64,000 nucleotides of DNA from contig NC_085138.1 in NCBI RefSeq assembly GCF_035046485.1, positions 43,001,464-43,065,463 of the forward strand, in the 5' to 3' direction. The DNA comes from Aedes albopictus. Its lineage: Eukaryota; Arthropoda; Insecta; Diptera; Culicidae. Below the pieces are notes generated by a model. The model was not told where the DNA came from. It saw nothing but the letters and a program-made list of their open reading frames with translations, and ran no database searches. Positions 40,617-53,641 of the stretch are shown piece after piece (within the stretch, counting starts at the first letter, position 1; the number at the start of each line of letters is the position of its first letter). Made by a program: the position numbers and the translations under genes.

Positions 40617-43600
40617 TGAACAAATACAACTGCATGTAAATATGTAAGTTTTAAAATATATCTAACTGATTATAAAGAAATATAAACGTGAACATATATA
40701 TACATAAATATCTTTTATTTTGACAGAAGTTGGTCAAGCTATACGGTTTCACATATTTTTTTTTTTAATCAATTCAATATATTTTCCATTATTTTTCCAT
40801 TATTTTTAATCCTATGTACATTATATAATATTCTTTAGATTATGATTGATGCTATTTTTAAGTTAATATACAATAATTGCAATTAATTTAATTTAGCGTG
40901 GTAAAATAATAATAGTGTATATCAAGAATTAACACTGTAAGTAACAGATTACCTTTAAGAAAAAAGTAATCTATGCTAGAATAAGACAAAAAATATAATA
41001 TTTTAAATATTTAAATCAATACTTCGATAAGCTATTATTTAATTAACAATTAAATATACTACAATATGATACTATAGTAGTGTTTAAGTGACCTACCCAA
41101 ATAGTTAAGCTAAATATCTAGATAATAAAATGAGAGTTTCCATAATAACAAAGAATTTGAGAATATTCAACGGTTTTTATATACTAGTTTAATTATATTG
41201 CAGTAAATATGCATATACTGGTGTACATATAATTTTTGATTAATAAGTAACTTAAAGAATTTAAATGTATGTTTTAAATTAATAAAAACATTAAAAAGAT
41301 TGCGCAAAAGCAATGAAATATAAAACTTATATTTTTTTTTCACAAATCTCAATTATAATCAAGCAGAGACTTTCAAAATAAGACCGAGCAACGGTAATGG
41401 GAATAGTAATATACAAATGGGAAGCATACTATATTTTTTGGGAACTATAATTTCTTTGGGAAGATCCAATTACAAAATGTGGGATAAACAGACTTGAGGG
41501 GATAAAGCCAACGCAAGAGATAAATTGAAAATAAAATCTATACAATCAATGAAATTCTAATATTTAAATGCTGGACATACGTGAAAAAATGTGAACTACG
41601 GAAGTTCATTATCTAGGACATAATGATCCTTCATATTTTTGTTATAAACAAATACATTATACATTGAAAGTTAACGATATGACTTAAAAGATTATGTGAT
41701 GAATAATTTTTAAAACAAATTTTTGAATATCTGAGAAAACAATGAAACATGGGCCCATATACAAATTCATATGCATATTCAAAACAACAGACACAACACA
41801 ATACAAAACAATGACAATAAAATGTTTGAGTGCGGATTAGTGTTGGTAAACTCATGAAAAACTAACTTACGAAGAAATATCACTCACACTCAATGAATAC
41901 ATAGAAATTTCATGTAGAACCACGCAAAATATTAAAAAAAAAACAACAAAGAAAATTGAATGAATAAATAAAAGTAAATACAAATTATTATATTATTTTT
42001 ATAACAATCTTTTGAGTCTTGCCAACACTAGTGCTGAAGAGAGTATGATTGGACAAGGGGATCGCGACCCCGGAATGTATTTGTATGTATGCGAAAGAAT
42101 GTATAACTCACTGACAATACACACACGACAAACTCAACAAATGAATTAGCTTTTAAATATAAAGGAAAAGAAAGATAAACAATAATAATTTTCAAGAACG
42201 GTATTTATCTATGCAGTTCACCAATGAAATTTAAACTTGTAAGACCGATAATGGAAGTTATGGGAAATCGGCAGCAAAATTCAAAAACAAATACAAAATG
42301 GCATGTAAGCCCGGTGCGAAAAGGGGATACTGGCAATAACCATAATAAGAAAATAAATGGGGTAATTCAAGCATAATACACTATGTCAATAAAAAAATAC
42401 GCAGATTATTTTAATACTGTCAAAATAATAATAATAATAATAATAATAATAATTAAACGTTTTGAAAAACAAGTGAAAATTTGTACTGTATTCCTTAATG
42501 GAAAAATTTGAAACATTAATAATGTATTAAATACAAGATCTAAGTCTCATTATAGGATTAAATCATAGTTGGAGAAATGAGAAGCTACAGCATGGAAAGA
42601 CGTTGGAAGACAGAAAATGATGAAAGCAAGAAATTGTCTTACAGGCTTAGACAATGGATATCCTACACCACCCATGAAAAAGCTGTGGAAAAGGGGGAGT
42701 ATCCATCCAGATAAGCCCGAAAAAAAAAACCGGAAAAGTGTAAGTATAATTCTAACGGAAAAGATGCATTTCTATTTTGGACGAGAAATGTTACATTCCA
42801 TTGGAATTTCATTTTTGGAAATCGTGAATACTACTCAAAATTTGAATCAAAATCCCTTTACAAATGTACATTTTGTACAGATTTAAATCTCAAACATTAA
42901 TTTCAACGCATTTCAAAATAGTGAAACAACAATCAATAATGATCAATATCCCAACTAGAATGATTAAAAATTTAAGAGATAAATAGACACATAAAGAGTC
43001 AGTAAGGGTCATAAGGGACCACATTAACCAATAAGGGGATAAATAATCAGGGAAAAAAAAATTATACAATACAAAAGCGATCACTAATTAGGGAAAATAA
43101 GAAATAGGTATTACCGCGCAAAAGTGACATTACATACACCTTGAGAGCTAGTGACCCGAGAAGACATCATCATTCGTAGCCGGCATACCGCGGAATCAAA
43201 GGCAAGCAACATATCAGTCAAACATATAAAATAGCAGTCAACGGAAGGTAGAGGGTATTGGATATTCTTTGGAAGAACGAGACCATCACACACGAGAAGG
43301 TGCACATATGGAAAGCGAGTCAAAACAATATTCATCATTCAAAAAAATCATATCGTCAAAAGACGTTTATTGAAGCCAAGTTATGTGCTTAAAGAGAATT
43401 AAGGAAGTTCTCAAACCATAGCGGAAATTTTCTGCACTGTAGGTCATTCGATCTATCATTTTTTTTGGAAAGCATTCTACGATTAAAAACCACGAACCTG
43501 TTTCACGAACGATTTTGAAACAAAAAGTTTTTTTTAACAAGAAAACAATATTTGCATCAGAAAATTCAATTTTCATGACCAACTGGGAGAAGTGAACGAG

Positions 43601-44180
43601 AGATGAGCGGGAAATACTCAGAAGAAGGCAACACCTGGAAAGTCGCGATGGATCAGCAGGAACGGAGTAACAGTAAAACTCATTTTTCGAGTAGAGCGGA
43701 AGTACATCTTACCCAACTGAGGAACGATTGCAGCATTGATATCGCGACGAAGGAAGTCCATACCTAACACCCAACGTAAGATGTTCTATCTGACTGGACA
43801 AGTTTAAGTATGTGAACGTGATAAGCAGAACTGTGATGGAAACTTGAGGAACGAGAGGATGACCAATGAGGCGAAGGCGAAGGACAACATGCTCTCAAGC
43901 GTATCATACAACATGAATGGTAGAAAGGAAATTGTTTCAAAGTAAATTCCGAGTAAATTTGCAGAATTATTATTTCAGGAGTACATTGGTTACGATAAAT
44001 TGATCAGGAAAATTGCGTCGAGGATAAAATACTACCAACTTTGTTAAGAAGAATTGTCTCCAAAGATATACATATTTCATTTCATTTTATAACCAATATC
44101 ATTTTATAAATTCATGAATAATAATAACCAACGCTAACCGTTTGTACATATCTTCAATTAAAGATATCAAACAGCTAATT
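40617..44180 (+). other. Long AT-rich 3' non-coding region of the gypsy element; no env
   Basis: About 3.56 kb between the pol stop and the purine tract has no ORF above about 90 codons and no signal peptide or transmembrane pattern that would suggest an envelope gene. It holds a (TAA)n microsatellite at about 42,424-42,455. Base composition is markedly A-rich on the plus strand. It may be a decayed env region or captured sequence. Confidence 0.6.
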
Positions 44181-44183
44181 AAC

Positions 44184-44191
44184 GAAGGGGA
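44184..44191 (+). other. Polypurine tract of the gypsy element
   Basis: GAAGGGGA lies three bases upstream of the 3' LTR, where plus-strand DNA synthesis of LTR retrotransposons is primed. Confidence 0.7.
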
Positions 44192-44194
44192 TAT

Positions 44195-44816
44195 TGAACC
44201 AACCATAGCCTAATTGATTAATTAATCATTCATTCTTCATTAGTTATTTGCTTTCATTAACTGATCATTTGCATCATCATGAGCAAGACTCAAGCTAGGA
44301 TGGTGGCTACCTACATACGGTACATTTAAATTATTGCATCATCATATGTGACATGCGCGAAAGCGAAATAAACAAATCATACGCGGTAGTTGGTCAGCGG
44401 GTGACCTAGTTTGCTTCAGCAGGTCTCTACCTGTTCTAGTTGGCATACGGTAAGCCAAAAAGAATGCATAACTACCGGAGTATAACATAATAAAACATGT
44501 GACTCATATAAGGAAGCATTCTAGCCGCTTCCAATTAGATACTAAGTAAGAGACGCGAGCTTTCTCTCTCGCGCTTTAATTTCGCGTTTCGAAGTACTAG
44601 AATGTTGGTACTTTAGTAAAGAGAGCGAGAGCGGAGAATGTGACGCTAGGCGCTTAAGTTAAGTTAAGTGGGGGGAGAAAAATAACCAAAAAATTGTAAT
44701 TATATATAAGGTTTAAAATTTGAATAAAGAGTTGAGTTGTAGTTTTAACTATGAAAAAGTGAGTCGGCTTCTATGTCGGATGACAATTCCCGGTGACCGC
44801 ACGGTCAACGCGTGCA
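44195..44816 (+). repeat. 3' LTR of the gypsy element (622 bp)
   Basis: TGAACCAACC to CGCGTGCA. Read line by line, I find no difference from the 5' LTR. The satellite resumes immediately with CAGGATTCTC. Confidence 0.95.
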
Positions 44817-46785
44817 CAGGATTCTCTGCAGAATCCTCTCAGGATTCTCTGCAGAATCCTCTCAGGATTCTCTGCAGAATCCTCTCAGGATTCTCTGCAG
44901 AATCCTCTCAGGATTCTCTGCAGAATCCTCTCAGGATTCTCTGCAGAATCCTCTCAGGATTCTCTGCAGAATCCTCTCAGGACTCTCTGCAGAATCCTCT
45001 CAGGATTCTCTGCAGAATCCTCTCAGGATTCTCTGCAGAATCCTCTCAGGATTCTCTGCAGAATCTTCTCAAGATTCTCTGCAGAATCCTCTCAGGATTC
45101 TCTGCAGAATCCTCTCAGGATTCTCTGCAGAATCCTCTCAGGATTCTCTGCAGAATCTTCTCAAGATTCTCTGCAGAATCCTCTCAGGATTCTCTGCAGA
45201 ATCCTCTCAGGATTCTCTGCAGAATCCTCTCAGGATTCTCTGCAGAATCCTCTCAGGATTCTCTGCAGAATCCTCTCAGGATTCTCTGCAGAATCCTCTC
45301 AGGATTCTCTGCAGAATCCTCTCAGGATTCTCTGCAGAATCCTCTCAGGATTCTCTGCAGAATCCTCTCAGAATTCTCTGCAGAATCCTCTCAGGATTCT
45401 CTGCAGAATCCTCTCAGGATTCTCTGCAGAATCCTCTCAGGATTCTCTGCAGAATCCTCTCAGGATTCTCTGCAGAATCCTCTCAGGATTCTCTGCAGAA
45501 TCCTCTCAGGATTCTCTGCAGAATCCTCTCAGGATTCTCTGCAGAATCCTCTCAGAATTCTCTGCAGAATGCTCTCAGAATTCTCTGCAGAATCCTCTCA
45601 GGATTCTCTCCAGAATCCTCTCAGGATTCTCTGCAGAATCCTCTGAGGATTCTGTGCAGAATCCTCTCAGGATTCTCTGCAGAATCCTCTTAGGATTCTG
45701 TGCAGAATCCTCGCAGGATTATGTGCAGAATCCTCTCAGGATTCTGTGCAGAATCCTCGCAAAATTATGTGCAGAATCCTCCAGGATTATGTGCAGAATC
45801 CTCTCAGGATTATGTGCAGAATCCTCTCAGGATTCTGTGCAGAATCCTCTCAGGATTCTGTGCAGAATCCTCTCAGGATTCTCTGCAGAATCCTCTCAGG
45901 ATTCTCTGCAGAGTCCTTTCAGGATTCTCTGCAGTATCCTCTCAGGATTCTCTGCAGAATCCTCTCAGGATTCTCTCCAGAATCCTCCCAGGATTCTCTG
46001 CAGAATCCTCTCAGGATTCTCTGCAGAATCCTCTCAGGATTCTCTGCAGAATCCTCTCAGGATTCTCTGCAGAATCCTCTCAGGATTCTCTGCAGAATCC
46101 TCTCAGGATTCTCTGCAGAATCCTCTCAGGATTCTCTGCAGAATCCTCTCAGGATTCTCTGCAGAATCCTCTCAGGATTCTCTGCAGAATCCTCTCAGGA
46201 TTCTCTGCAGAATCCTCTCAGGATTCTCTGCAGAATCCTCTCAGGATTATGTGCAGAATCCTCTCAGGATTATGTGCAGAATCCTCTCAGGATTCTCTGC
46301 AGAATCATCTCAGGATTCTCTGCAGAATCCTCTCAGGATTCTCTGCAGAATCCTCTCAGGATTCTCTGCAGAATCCTCTCAGGATTCTCTGCAGAATCCT
46401 CTCAGGATTCTCTGCAGAATCCTCTCAGGATTCTCTGCAGAATCCTCTCAGGATTCTCTGCAGAATCCTCTCAGGATTCTCTGCAGAATCCTCTCAGGAT
46501 TCTCTGCAGAATCCTCTCAGGATTCTCTGCAGAATCCTCTCAGGATTCTCTGCAGAATCCTCTCAGGATTCTCTGCAGAATCCTCTCAGGATTCTCTGCA
46601 GAATCCTCTCAGGATTCTCTGCAGAATCCTCTCAGGATTCTCTGCAGAATCCTCTCAGGATTCTCTGCAGAATCCTCTTAGGATTCTCTGCAGAATCCTC
46701 TCAGGATTCTCTGCAGAATCCTCTCAGGATTCTCTGCAGAATCCTCTCAGGATTCTCTGCAGAATCCTCTCAGGATTCTCTGCAG
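44817..46785 (+). repeat. 23-bp satellite array A, right part (plus orientation)
   Basis: The same unit and orientation continue after the gypsy insertion, about 86 unit lengths. Between about 45,640 and 45,850 a variant run appears with CTGTGCAG and TTATGTGCAG, and some units carry CTCGCA. It ends abruptly at CTCTGCAG|TAATTTAG. Long ORFs (up to 666 codons, three frames) are satellite read-through; one begins within the LTR at 44,720. Confidence 0.95.
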
Positions 46786-49700
46786 TAATTTAGTATTTAG
46801 TAAAATACATGCATACATTAATTTCAAAACAAAAACTGGCATTGGTACACTTTTTTCTCCCCTTCACTGAATTATAATAATAGTGCTTTTATTCTATTCA
46901 CTATCAAAACTAAAATTAATGATTGTTTATAAATATTGGTGAGCATGATTATCCGATACTCACAATTCCATAACTCATTTCTTCATCCTATTCATCATCC
47001 TTTCTCATGCAGTGTGGGAAAAGGACACCAAAGGAACAAAACGGCAGATAAATGAATCCGTCACAAGTAAAAACCCCTCGAATGGCAACTTTGTTGTCGT
47101 GGTGGTCAATGCTGCGAGAAGTTTTGTGTATGCTTAAGCATACAAAAAGATTAGTAACAACAACCAAATCTGAGTTTATTTCAACCAAAATGCTATGTTG
47201 AATTTTGCACAAACAAAAGTTTGGTCAATATGAACGACTCACCCTGGTTAACACAAACTAAAATTATATGTTGTTTATTCTACAGGCAATAAAGTCGTTT
47301 CAAACAATTTTTGTTCGGAACAACCAAAATATTGGTTGCACACTTTTGAGAGCTTGCGAAACAACCTGATGTTTTTGTTGATTAAAACAAAGTGATTAGT
47401 TTGCTTTTAACAAGGTTTGGGTTAAATCAACAAATAATGTAGCATGATTTAAGTAAAGTTTTTATTGATTTAAAACCGTGATTTTTCTGCTACCCCGCTT
47501 TCCCCTCTCCATTTGTTCTTTATTATTAAAAAAATATTTAAAACAAAAACATAAAAATATGCGATTTTATTAGTAAAACAAATAAATATAATTAGGTATT
47601 CATTGTTTTTTTTTTGTCTTATTCGGTATTTACTATCAACGTAAATTTGCTTAGTATACTATCATTTTGAGAATGGAATCTAACTCCCCTGGATGATTTG
47701 GAGCTGCTTCTTAAAATGTCATGCCTCGGATCGCTTGAATTCGGTGGGCTCCGACGTCGTCCGACATGTCAGGAATTTTCTCCATGGACTTTACTCTCGC
47801 TGCACACCTCTTGAAAAAATAAATAATTCAAGTTTTAACAAGTATTTATTATAACTACTACATTTACTTACCAAATATGTTCCAATTTAGGCAGCTAATG
47901 TCGAAAGAAATGATTTTGACCTTTCAACTTATTTCGCGGCCGAACGCTGCCATCCTTTTTATAACAAAAAAAAACTATTGTTTGGTCACCGAGATCAACA
48001 AAACCGAACAACTTGGAAATCAAGTTTATTTAAAATCAATTCTCTTGTTGTTTTTTCGCCAAACAAAACTGCACTTCATGTTTACCTATGTATTTGGTCA
48101 AACCAACCTAAAAGTTTAGTTTGTGTTCAATGTTGCACGGCAAAAACGATCAACCCAAACATTGATAAAAATAAACTAATGTTTTTTTGAAAATACATAA
48201 TGGGACAGGTTGCAACAACCAACATATTGTTTGTTTGTGAAGGGTTTCCGTAGGTATAAATAACCAAAGCAATGTGTTCATTGCAAACAAAATGCTTGTT
48301 TGAAAGTCATAAATTTCAAACTAGAAACAACCAAATCTGTAGTTTGGAATTCAACCAATATATTTGTTGTTTTAAACTAGCATAGTTTTTCTCCGTGTTA
48401 TCAAACGTCCAACCGTTTTCTGTCCATTTTACGGGGACACAATACAGTTCAATAGAAACCGCGTTGCTCAAAGTTACACAACGAGATAGACTTGCTGCAT
48501 CCAAGCGGGCTGTAGTAAAAGGTAATTAATCAAACTTTTCAGGGTCTCAACTTTGCCGCATTCTCCGGTGTCTCCGATGGCCGCCGGTTCTATTCAGCTA
48601 TCGGCCCTATTCAATCGCACCACTTGACTTGATGAACTTTGGGCTGTCACTTTAATAGATCTTTAATGATGCTTCTTTCCCGCGCGCTGAACTTGGCGCA
48701 AATGGCGCGCGAAACCGTCTTCTTCTGCTTCTCGTTCGGCAGCCACCGGGAGTCGATATGACTCAATAAATCACGCGTCATTAAATTCCAATTCAAACAT
48801 TCCGCTCGCGGCGGATGCCATGCTAGGAAACGAAAAAAGAACTATCGCCAACCAACAACATTGCCAAACGGAAGATCCGCGCGTCGTCGTCGAAGGAAGC
48901 CGGAAGCGATTCATAATCGCTCGCTTCGTTGTCACCCGCCCGAACGGCAAAGGTTCGGCAGAAGGACGCAGTTAACGGAGGCCTGGCCGACCAAATCGCA
49001 GCAATCGTTGAGCTGGGTTCACAGGAAGCAACAAAGTGACACCCTCTCTTGTGTGTTGCTTGGATGAATGTCTTTCTCTGTTTTTCGGTGTTTCCTTGGT
49101 AGGTAAATGTAAGCGAGTAGGCGAGGGACGGAAGCTTAGCAACAACGGTCGCAAAAGGATTCACTTTTGCGGTTTCGATACTTGGCCGAAAATGAAAATT
49201 TATGAGGCACACTCCAAAAGTCAATTGAGATTTCGAGAGCGGATGCTTTGCCTGTGTGCCTGTGTGTTCACTGTTCATAAATCGGGGTTTCCCTTCGAGG
49301 CATGTGCACTCGCATGCTCCTCGCTGCCACCGAAGTGTGTGACACGTGTCCGATGAGGATTTTTCCGCTCAATGTCCCAGAGGAGTGCTCGTGAGATAAT
49401 GTAATTCTGCGGATAACAGGTCGTTAAATTAATGTGATGAGCTCATGGTAAGGAAAATTGATTTGATATTGAAGTGTGACAGGAACAGCAAATGAAAAAA
49501 ATGGAGATACCGGTGCCGCGCCGGCCAAGTCCTTACAGTCTGTTGGGAATGGAAAAGAGTGTGATGTAAACCTAACCACTTCTTTACATGCATGATTTCG
49601 ACCTTTTGAGATGTACCTCCGAAGTTGCCGAAAGACGTCATCCAACTTCAAAATTGATATGTAGACCCAAACCGAACATCCAACAGTTATATCAATCCCG

Positions 49701-50189
49701 GATCTCATTTCCGAGCAAAAATCCAGGTTTTCTTCAGTACCTGACCATCATTACCACAGTCTCACAATCTCCATCGCTCCCAAAGAAGTCATACAAACAA
49801 TCGTGACTGATGATCCCCTGGTTCGCTATAAAACAAAAGTTTTACAGCTTTTCTCAACATCCTTACAAGTTAATTATCGATCACATAATAACCGTTGGGT
49901 ACCCGTGTCCGTGCCTCCCCTTTCCGACGCGACGACGGTTTGTGTGGTTCTCAAGCACCACCATACACGCACCCTGGAGACATCTGCTCTCGAGCTTCAA
50001 CTCGAAGACAGAAGAACCATGCTCTTAACCCAACCAAACAACCAATAAAACACAAAAATTTACGACCATTTGATGGCTGCTCGCGAGTCATTCTCACTCG
50101 CTCGGCTTGTTGTTCCTTCCCCACTTTTCGTGATGAGTGCTTTGTCCCATGTTACAGTACTAATCAAAAGTTATTCGACATCTGACAAA
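46786..50189. other. No supported gene; AACAACC-rich and mixed intergenic DNA
   Basis: Positions 47,100-48,400 are dense in AACAACCAAA/TTTGGTTGTT words on both strands, suggesting an old AT-rich element whose ends I cannot define. Positions 48,540-49,400 are more GC-balanced, with two overlapping opposite-strand ORFs of 106 and 151 codons that lack motifs. Positions 49,506-49,549 match the dispersed motif at about 5,992. I cannot support any of these ORFs. Confidence 0.4.
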
Positions 50190-51850
50190 GTGTGCTTTGA
50201 TAATATTTTTGGATTCTGAATTCTGAGAGGGTTTTGCATAAAATTCTGAGGGAATTCTGAGTGGATTCTGCAGTTTAGAGTATTCGGCAGTTGAGGATAA
50301 TCGGCAAAAAACTCTGAGCGGATTTTTAAGATAATATTGTTAGGATTACTTAGAAGATACTTAGGGGAATCAGTAGAAAATCCTGAGAGGATTTTGCAGA
50401 GATCTTGAGAGGGTTCTGGGGAAACCCTGATAGATAATTGAGCAGTGAATTCCGATAGCATTCTGCATAGAATCCTGAGAGGATTCTTAATAGCATCCCG
50501 AAAGGATTCTGCAAAGAATTCATTCGTGAACCCTGCAGAGAAATCCTGAGAGGATTCTGTAGAGAATCCTGAGAAGATTCTGCAGAAACCTGAGAGGATT
50601 CTGCAGAGAATCCCGAAAGGGCTTTGGTAAGATTCCTGAAAGGATTCTGGAAGAAATCATGAGAGGGTTTTGTTGAAAATTTTGAGAGGATTTTGTGGAG
50701 AATCCTGAGAAGATTCTGCGGATAATCAGAGAATTCTGAGAGCAATCTGCAGAGAATCTTGATCGGATTCTGTGGCGAATCCTGAGAGGATTTTTTGGAG
50801 AATCCTGAGAGGATTTTGTGGAGAATCCTAAGAGAATTCTGACGAGAAAACTGAGAGGATTCTGGAGAGAATCCTGAGAGGATTCCGGAGAGAATCCTGA
50901 GAGGAATCCGGAGAGAATCTTGAGAGGATTCCGGAGAGAATCCTGGGAGGATTCCGGAGAGAACCCTGAGAGGATTCGGAGAGAATCCTGAGAGGATTCC
51001 GGAGAGAATCCTGAGAGGATTCCGGAGAGAATCTCGAGAGGATTCCGGAGAGAATCCTGAGAGGATTCCGGAGAGAATCCTGAGAGGATTCCGGAGAGAA
51101 TCCTGAGACGATTCCGGAGAGAATCCTGAGACGATTCCGAAGAGAATCCTGAGAGGATTCCAGAAAGAATCCTGAGAGGATTCTGAAGAGAATCCTGAGA
51201 TTATTCTGGAGAGAATCCTGAGAGGATTCTGGAGAGAATCCTAAGAGGATTCTGGAGAGAATCCTGAGAGGATTCTGGAGAGAATCCTGAGAGGATTCTG
51301 GAGAGAATCCTGAGAGGATTCTGGAGAGAAGACTGAGAGGATTCTGGAGAGGAATCCAGAGAGGATTCTGGAGAGAATCCAGAGAGGATTCTGGAGAGGA
51401 ATCCAGAGAGGATTCTGGAGAGAATCCAGAGAGGATTCTGGAGAGAATCCAGAGAGGATTCTGGAGAGAATCCAGAGAGGATTCTGGAGAGAATCCAGAG
51501 AGGATTCTGGAGAGAATCTTGAGAGGATTCTGGAGAGAATCCTGAGAGGATTCTGGAGAGAATCCTGAGAGGATTCTGGAGAGAATCCTGAGAGAATCCT
51601 GAGAGGATTCTGGAGAGAATCCTGAGAGGATTCTGGAAAGAATCCTGATAGGATTCTGCAGAGAATCCTGAGAGGATTCTGGAGAGAATCCTGAGAGGAT
51701 TCTGGAGAGAATCCTGAGAGGATTCTGAGAGAATCCTGAGAGGATTCTGCAGAGAATCATGGGAGGATTCTGCAAAGAATCCTGAGAGGATTCTGCAAAG
51801 AATCCTGAGAGGATTCTGCAAAGAACCCTGAGAGGATTCTGCAAAGAATC
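50190..51850 (-). repeat. 23-bp satellite array B (minus orientation)
   Basis: The unit reads GAATCCTGAGAG then GATTCTGGAGA on the plus strand, the reverse complement of array A. It is degenerate to about 50,830, then has sub-blocks with CCGGAGAG, CTGGAGAG, ATCCAGAG and finally CTGCAAAG. The minus strand is open for up to 338 codons. It is one array with C; the LTR element at 51,851 splits it at GAATC. Confidence 0.92.
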
Positions 51851-52098
51851 TGTGGAGTTTAGGATTTCTCTGGGAAGGAATCACCCCTCACGTGCAGCAC
51901 ACACAACTTACTCAGGCTGACGTTGGTTCGCAAGTGGCAAGAGTGCACGCGGTTGGGTGACGCCTGGAGTTGTTGCTGCGCAAGCGGGGATGCTAACATT
52001 GTCTGCTTGACAGTTCGCATCACATTCAAATGCGCTATATCGCCTGCTGTGATCATTCTCTTTATCACAGCTTTATTCAGTACATCTTATATCTCACA
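51851..52098 (-). repeat. LTR (3' LTR in element orientation), 248 bp
   Basis: Starts TGTGGAGTTTAGG, ends ATATCTCACA. The polypurine tract (minus strand) abuts its inner edge at 52,099-52,108. It reads as identical to 53,394-53,641. Confidence 0.92.
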
Positions 52099-52754
52099 TC
52101 CTTCTTCTACTCTGAAGAAGTTTTACACATTTTTAACATAAAATTGAATTTCCGTATCTCGATTTGGAGTATTTACTTACAACCATTCAACATAATTAAC
52201 TGTTATATTACATCGTCACATACGTTGCAGCTGCTGCCATGGCTACCGAATACAGTTTTCATTGTGAGGTACCATTCTGACTATGCTGCTGTTACTTTGT
52301 TATCCAAAAAGATCGAACATTTTAGTACTTAATTGTAGGAATGATGTTTTCTGACGAGCAATGGTAGCTTGCACAGTGACGTCATCATTATCTCTCTCTC
52401 TCTTTTCCTCTCGTTCGGGGTCACTCGATACAGCCGTCCTTGCTCTCAAAATAGTTTTGAGGGCAATGCTTAAAAATCATATGTGATTTTGTTGAAGTTT
52501 TGTTTGTAATGCAAGGCTCTATACTTGTAATATTTAAGAAAATTACCGCTTTGGTACTGGGTGGTTCTGAAAAAAAAATCTTGCTCTTTGAGTCTTTATT
52601 CAATCTTATACCCGAATTTATCCCATTGCTCCGTCGTTCAAATTCGAGATATCTGATAATCTATAGATCTATCTATAGATAAAGAGAATGAAGCATTGTC
52701 ATTCATTGAAACACTAGCCACAGAAAACAAACTGCATCAACATAATTATTCTTT

Positions 52755-53106
52755 TGGCTAGCCGACATTGACGGCAGCTATGGTTCCCACATTGGCACGA
52801 ATCAAAACTACGGGATTTTTCTAATATATTTTTATTTTGCGTACATTGCTAAGATTTATCGACCACGACAAACAACACGATGTAAGCTTCAGATCCGACA
52901 TTTGCACGAAAGAAAACAACTCGATCTTGCTAACCAAGCTTTTCGTCAGCGGACATTGTCGGGATTCTCCCTCCACGGCAAACAACATGCTGTAAGCTTC
53001 CGATCCGACATTTGCCCGATGCAAAACAACAGGATCTTTCTAACCTTGCTTTTCGGCAGCGGACATTGCCGGAGGTTTTCCCCCACGGCAAACAACACGC
53101 TGTAAG
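52755..53106. repeat. About three tandem 110-bp repeats inside the LTR element
   Basis: AACAACA(c/t)G(a/c)TGTAAGC recurs at 52,871, 52,981 and 53,091, exactly 110 apart, with GATCCGACATTTGC and CAGCGGACATTG in between. Copies are 85-95% alike by eye, and the first is the most diverged. Internal tandem repeats could carry packaging or regulatory signals of the non-autonomous element. Confidence 0.8.
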
Positions 53107-53393
53107 CACAAAATAACAGAATCACTATAGCTTTTCCTTACCAGTTACTGCTGCTGGTTTATTTTTCTCGTGTTTTATTTCTTCCTCGATAATTGTCCAA
53201 GCACAAAAATCATCCGGAAGCATGCACCATCCGGAGCCCACGATGAATATCACACCACATTTTTCACTTTTTTGTGTTGTCGTAATTTGCTCACTTTCGC
53301 ATGCAAATTGAAGAGTGATTCCTCCCAGCAAAACGAAAAAATGGTTCGCTTTTTTTTTCGTAATTGAACGTAAAACTGGCAGGAATTCGCCAA

Positions 53394-53641
53394 TGTGGAG
53401 TTTAGGATTTCTCTGGGAAGGAATCACCCCTCACGTGCAGCACACACAACTTACTCAGGCTGACGTTGGTTCGCAAGTGGCAAGAGTGCACGCGGTTGGG
53501 TGACGCCTGGAGTTGTTGCTGCGCAAGCGGGGATGCTAACATTGTCTGCTTGACAGTTCGCATCACATTCAAATGCGCTATATCGCCTGCTGTGATCATT
53601 CTCTTTATCACAGCTTTATTCAGTACATCTTATATCTCACA
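53394..53641 (-). repeat. LTR (5' LTR in element orientation), 248 bp
   Basis: Second copy of the 248-bp repeat. Its inner edge carries the primer-binding-site candidate on the minus strand (53,376-53,393). The satellite resumes directly after it. Confidence 0.92.

Larger units (their letters stand above)
31993..44816 (+). mobile_element. Ty3/gypsy LTR retrotransposon, 12.8 kb, inserted in the satellite
   Basis: It has two 622-bp direct repeats starting TG and ending CA, a primer-binding-site candidate after the left one, a purine tract before the right one, and a 4-bp target duplication CAGG (31,989-31,992 and 44,817-44,820) cut from the 23-bp satellite unit. Domain order is gag, protease, RT, RNase H, integrase, as in Ty3/gypsy. 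No envelope ORF is seen. The coding region is broken by MITEs at 36,955 and 39,279 and by one frameshift at about 38,145; a third MITE lies in the leader. The LTRs read as identical base for base, implying recent insertion. Confidence 0.95.
51851..53641 (-). mobile_element. 1.79-kb non-autonomous LTR retrotransposon in the satellite, minus strand
   Basis: Two 248-bp direct repeats (TGTGGAGTTT..ATATCTCACA) that read as identical flank 1.3 kb of non-coding DNA. The 5-bp duplication GAATC (51,846-51,850 and 53,642-53,646) is satellite sequence. On the minus strand TTGGCGAATTCCTGCCAG, next to the right LTR, fits a primer-binding site and AGAAGAAGGA, next to the left LTR, fits a polypurine tract, so the element points leftward. 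No gag or pol motif is seen, which makes it TRIM-like. It carries 110-bp tandem repeats inside and must use another element's enzymes. Confidence 0.88.

Noticed and set aside
40617..44180. Envelope gene of an errantivirus-like element
   Set aside because: No ORF above about 90 codons, no signal peptide, cleavage site or membrane segment pattern.
48823..49278. 151-codon minus-strand ORF as a gene
   Set aside because: It overlaps plus-strand ORFs of similar length, with no motif, no promoter evidence and no neighbouring gene structure.
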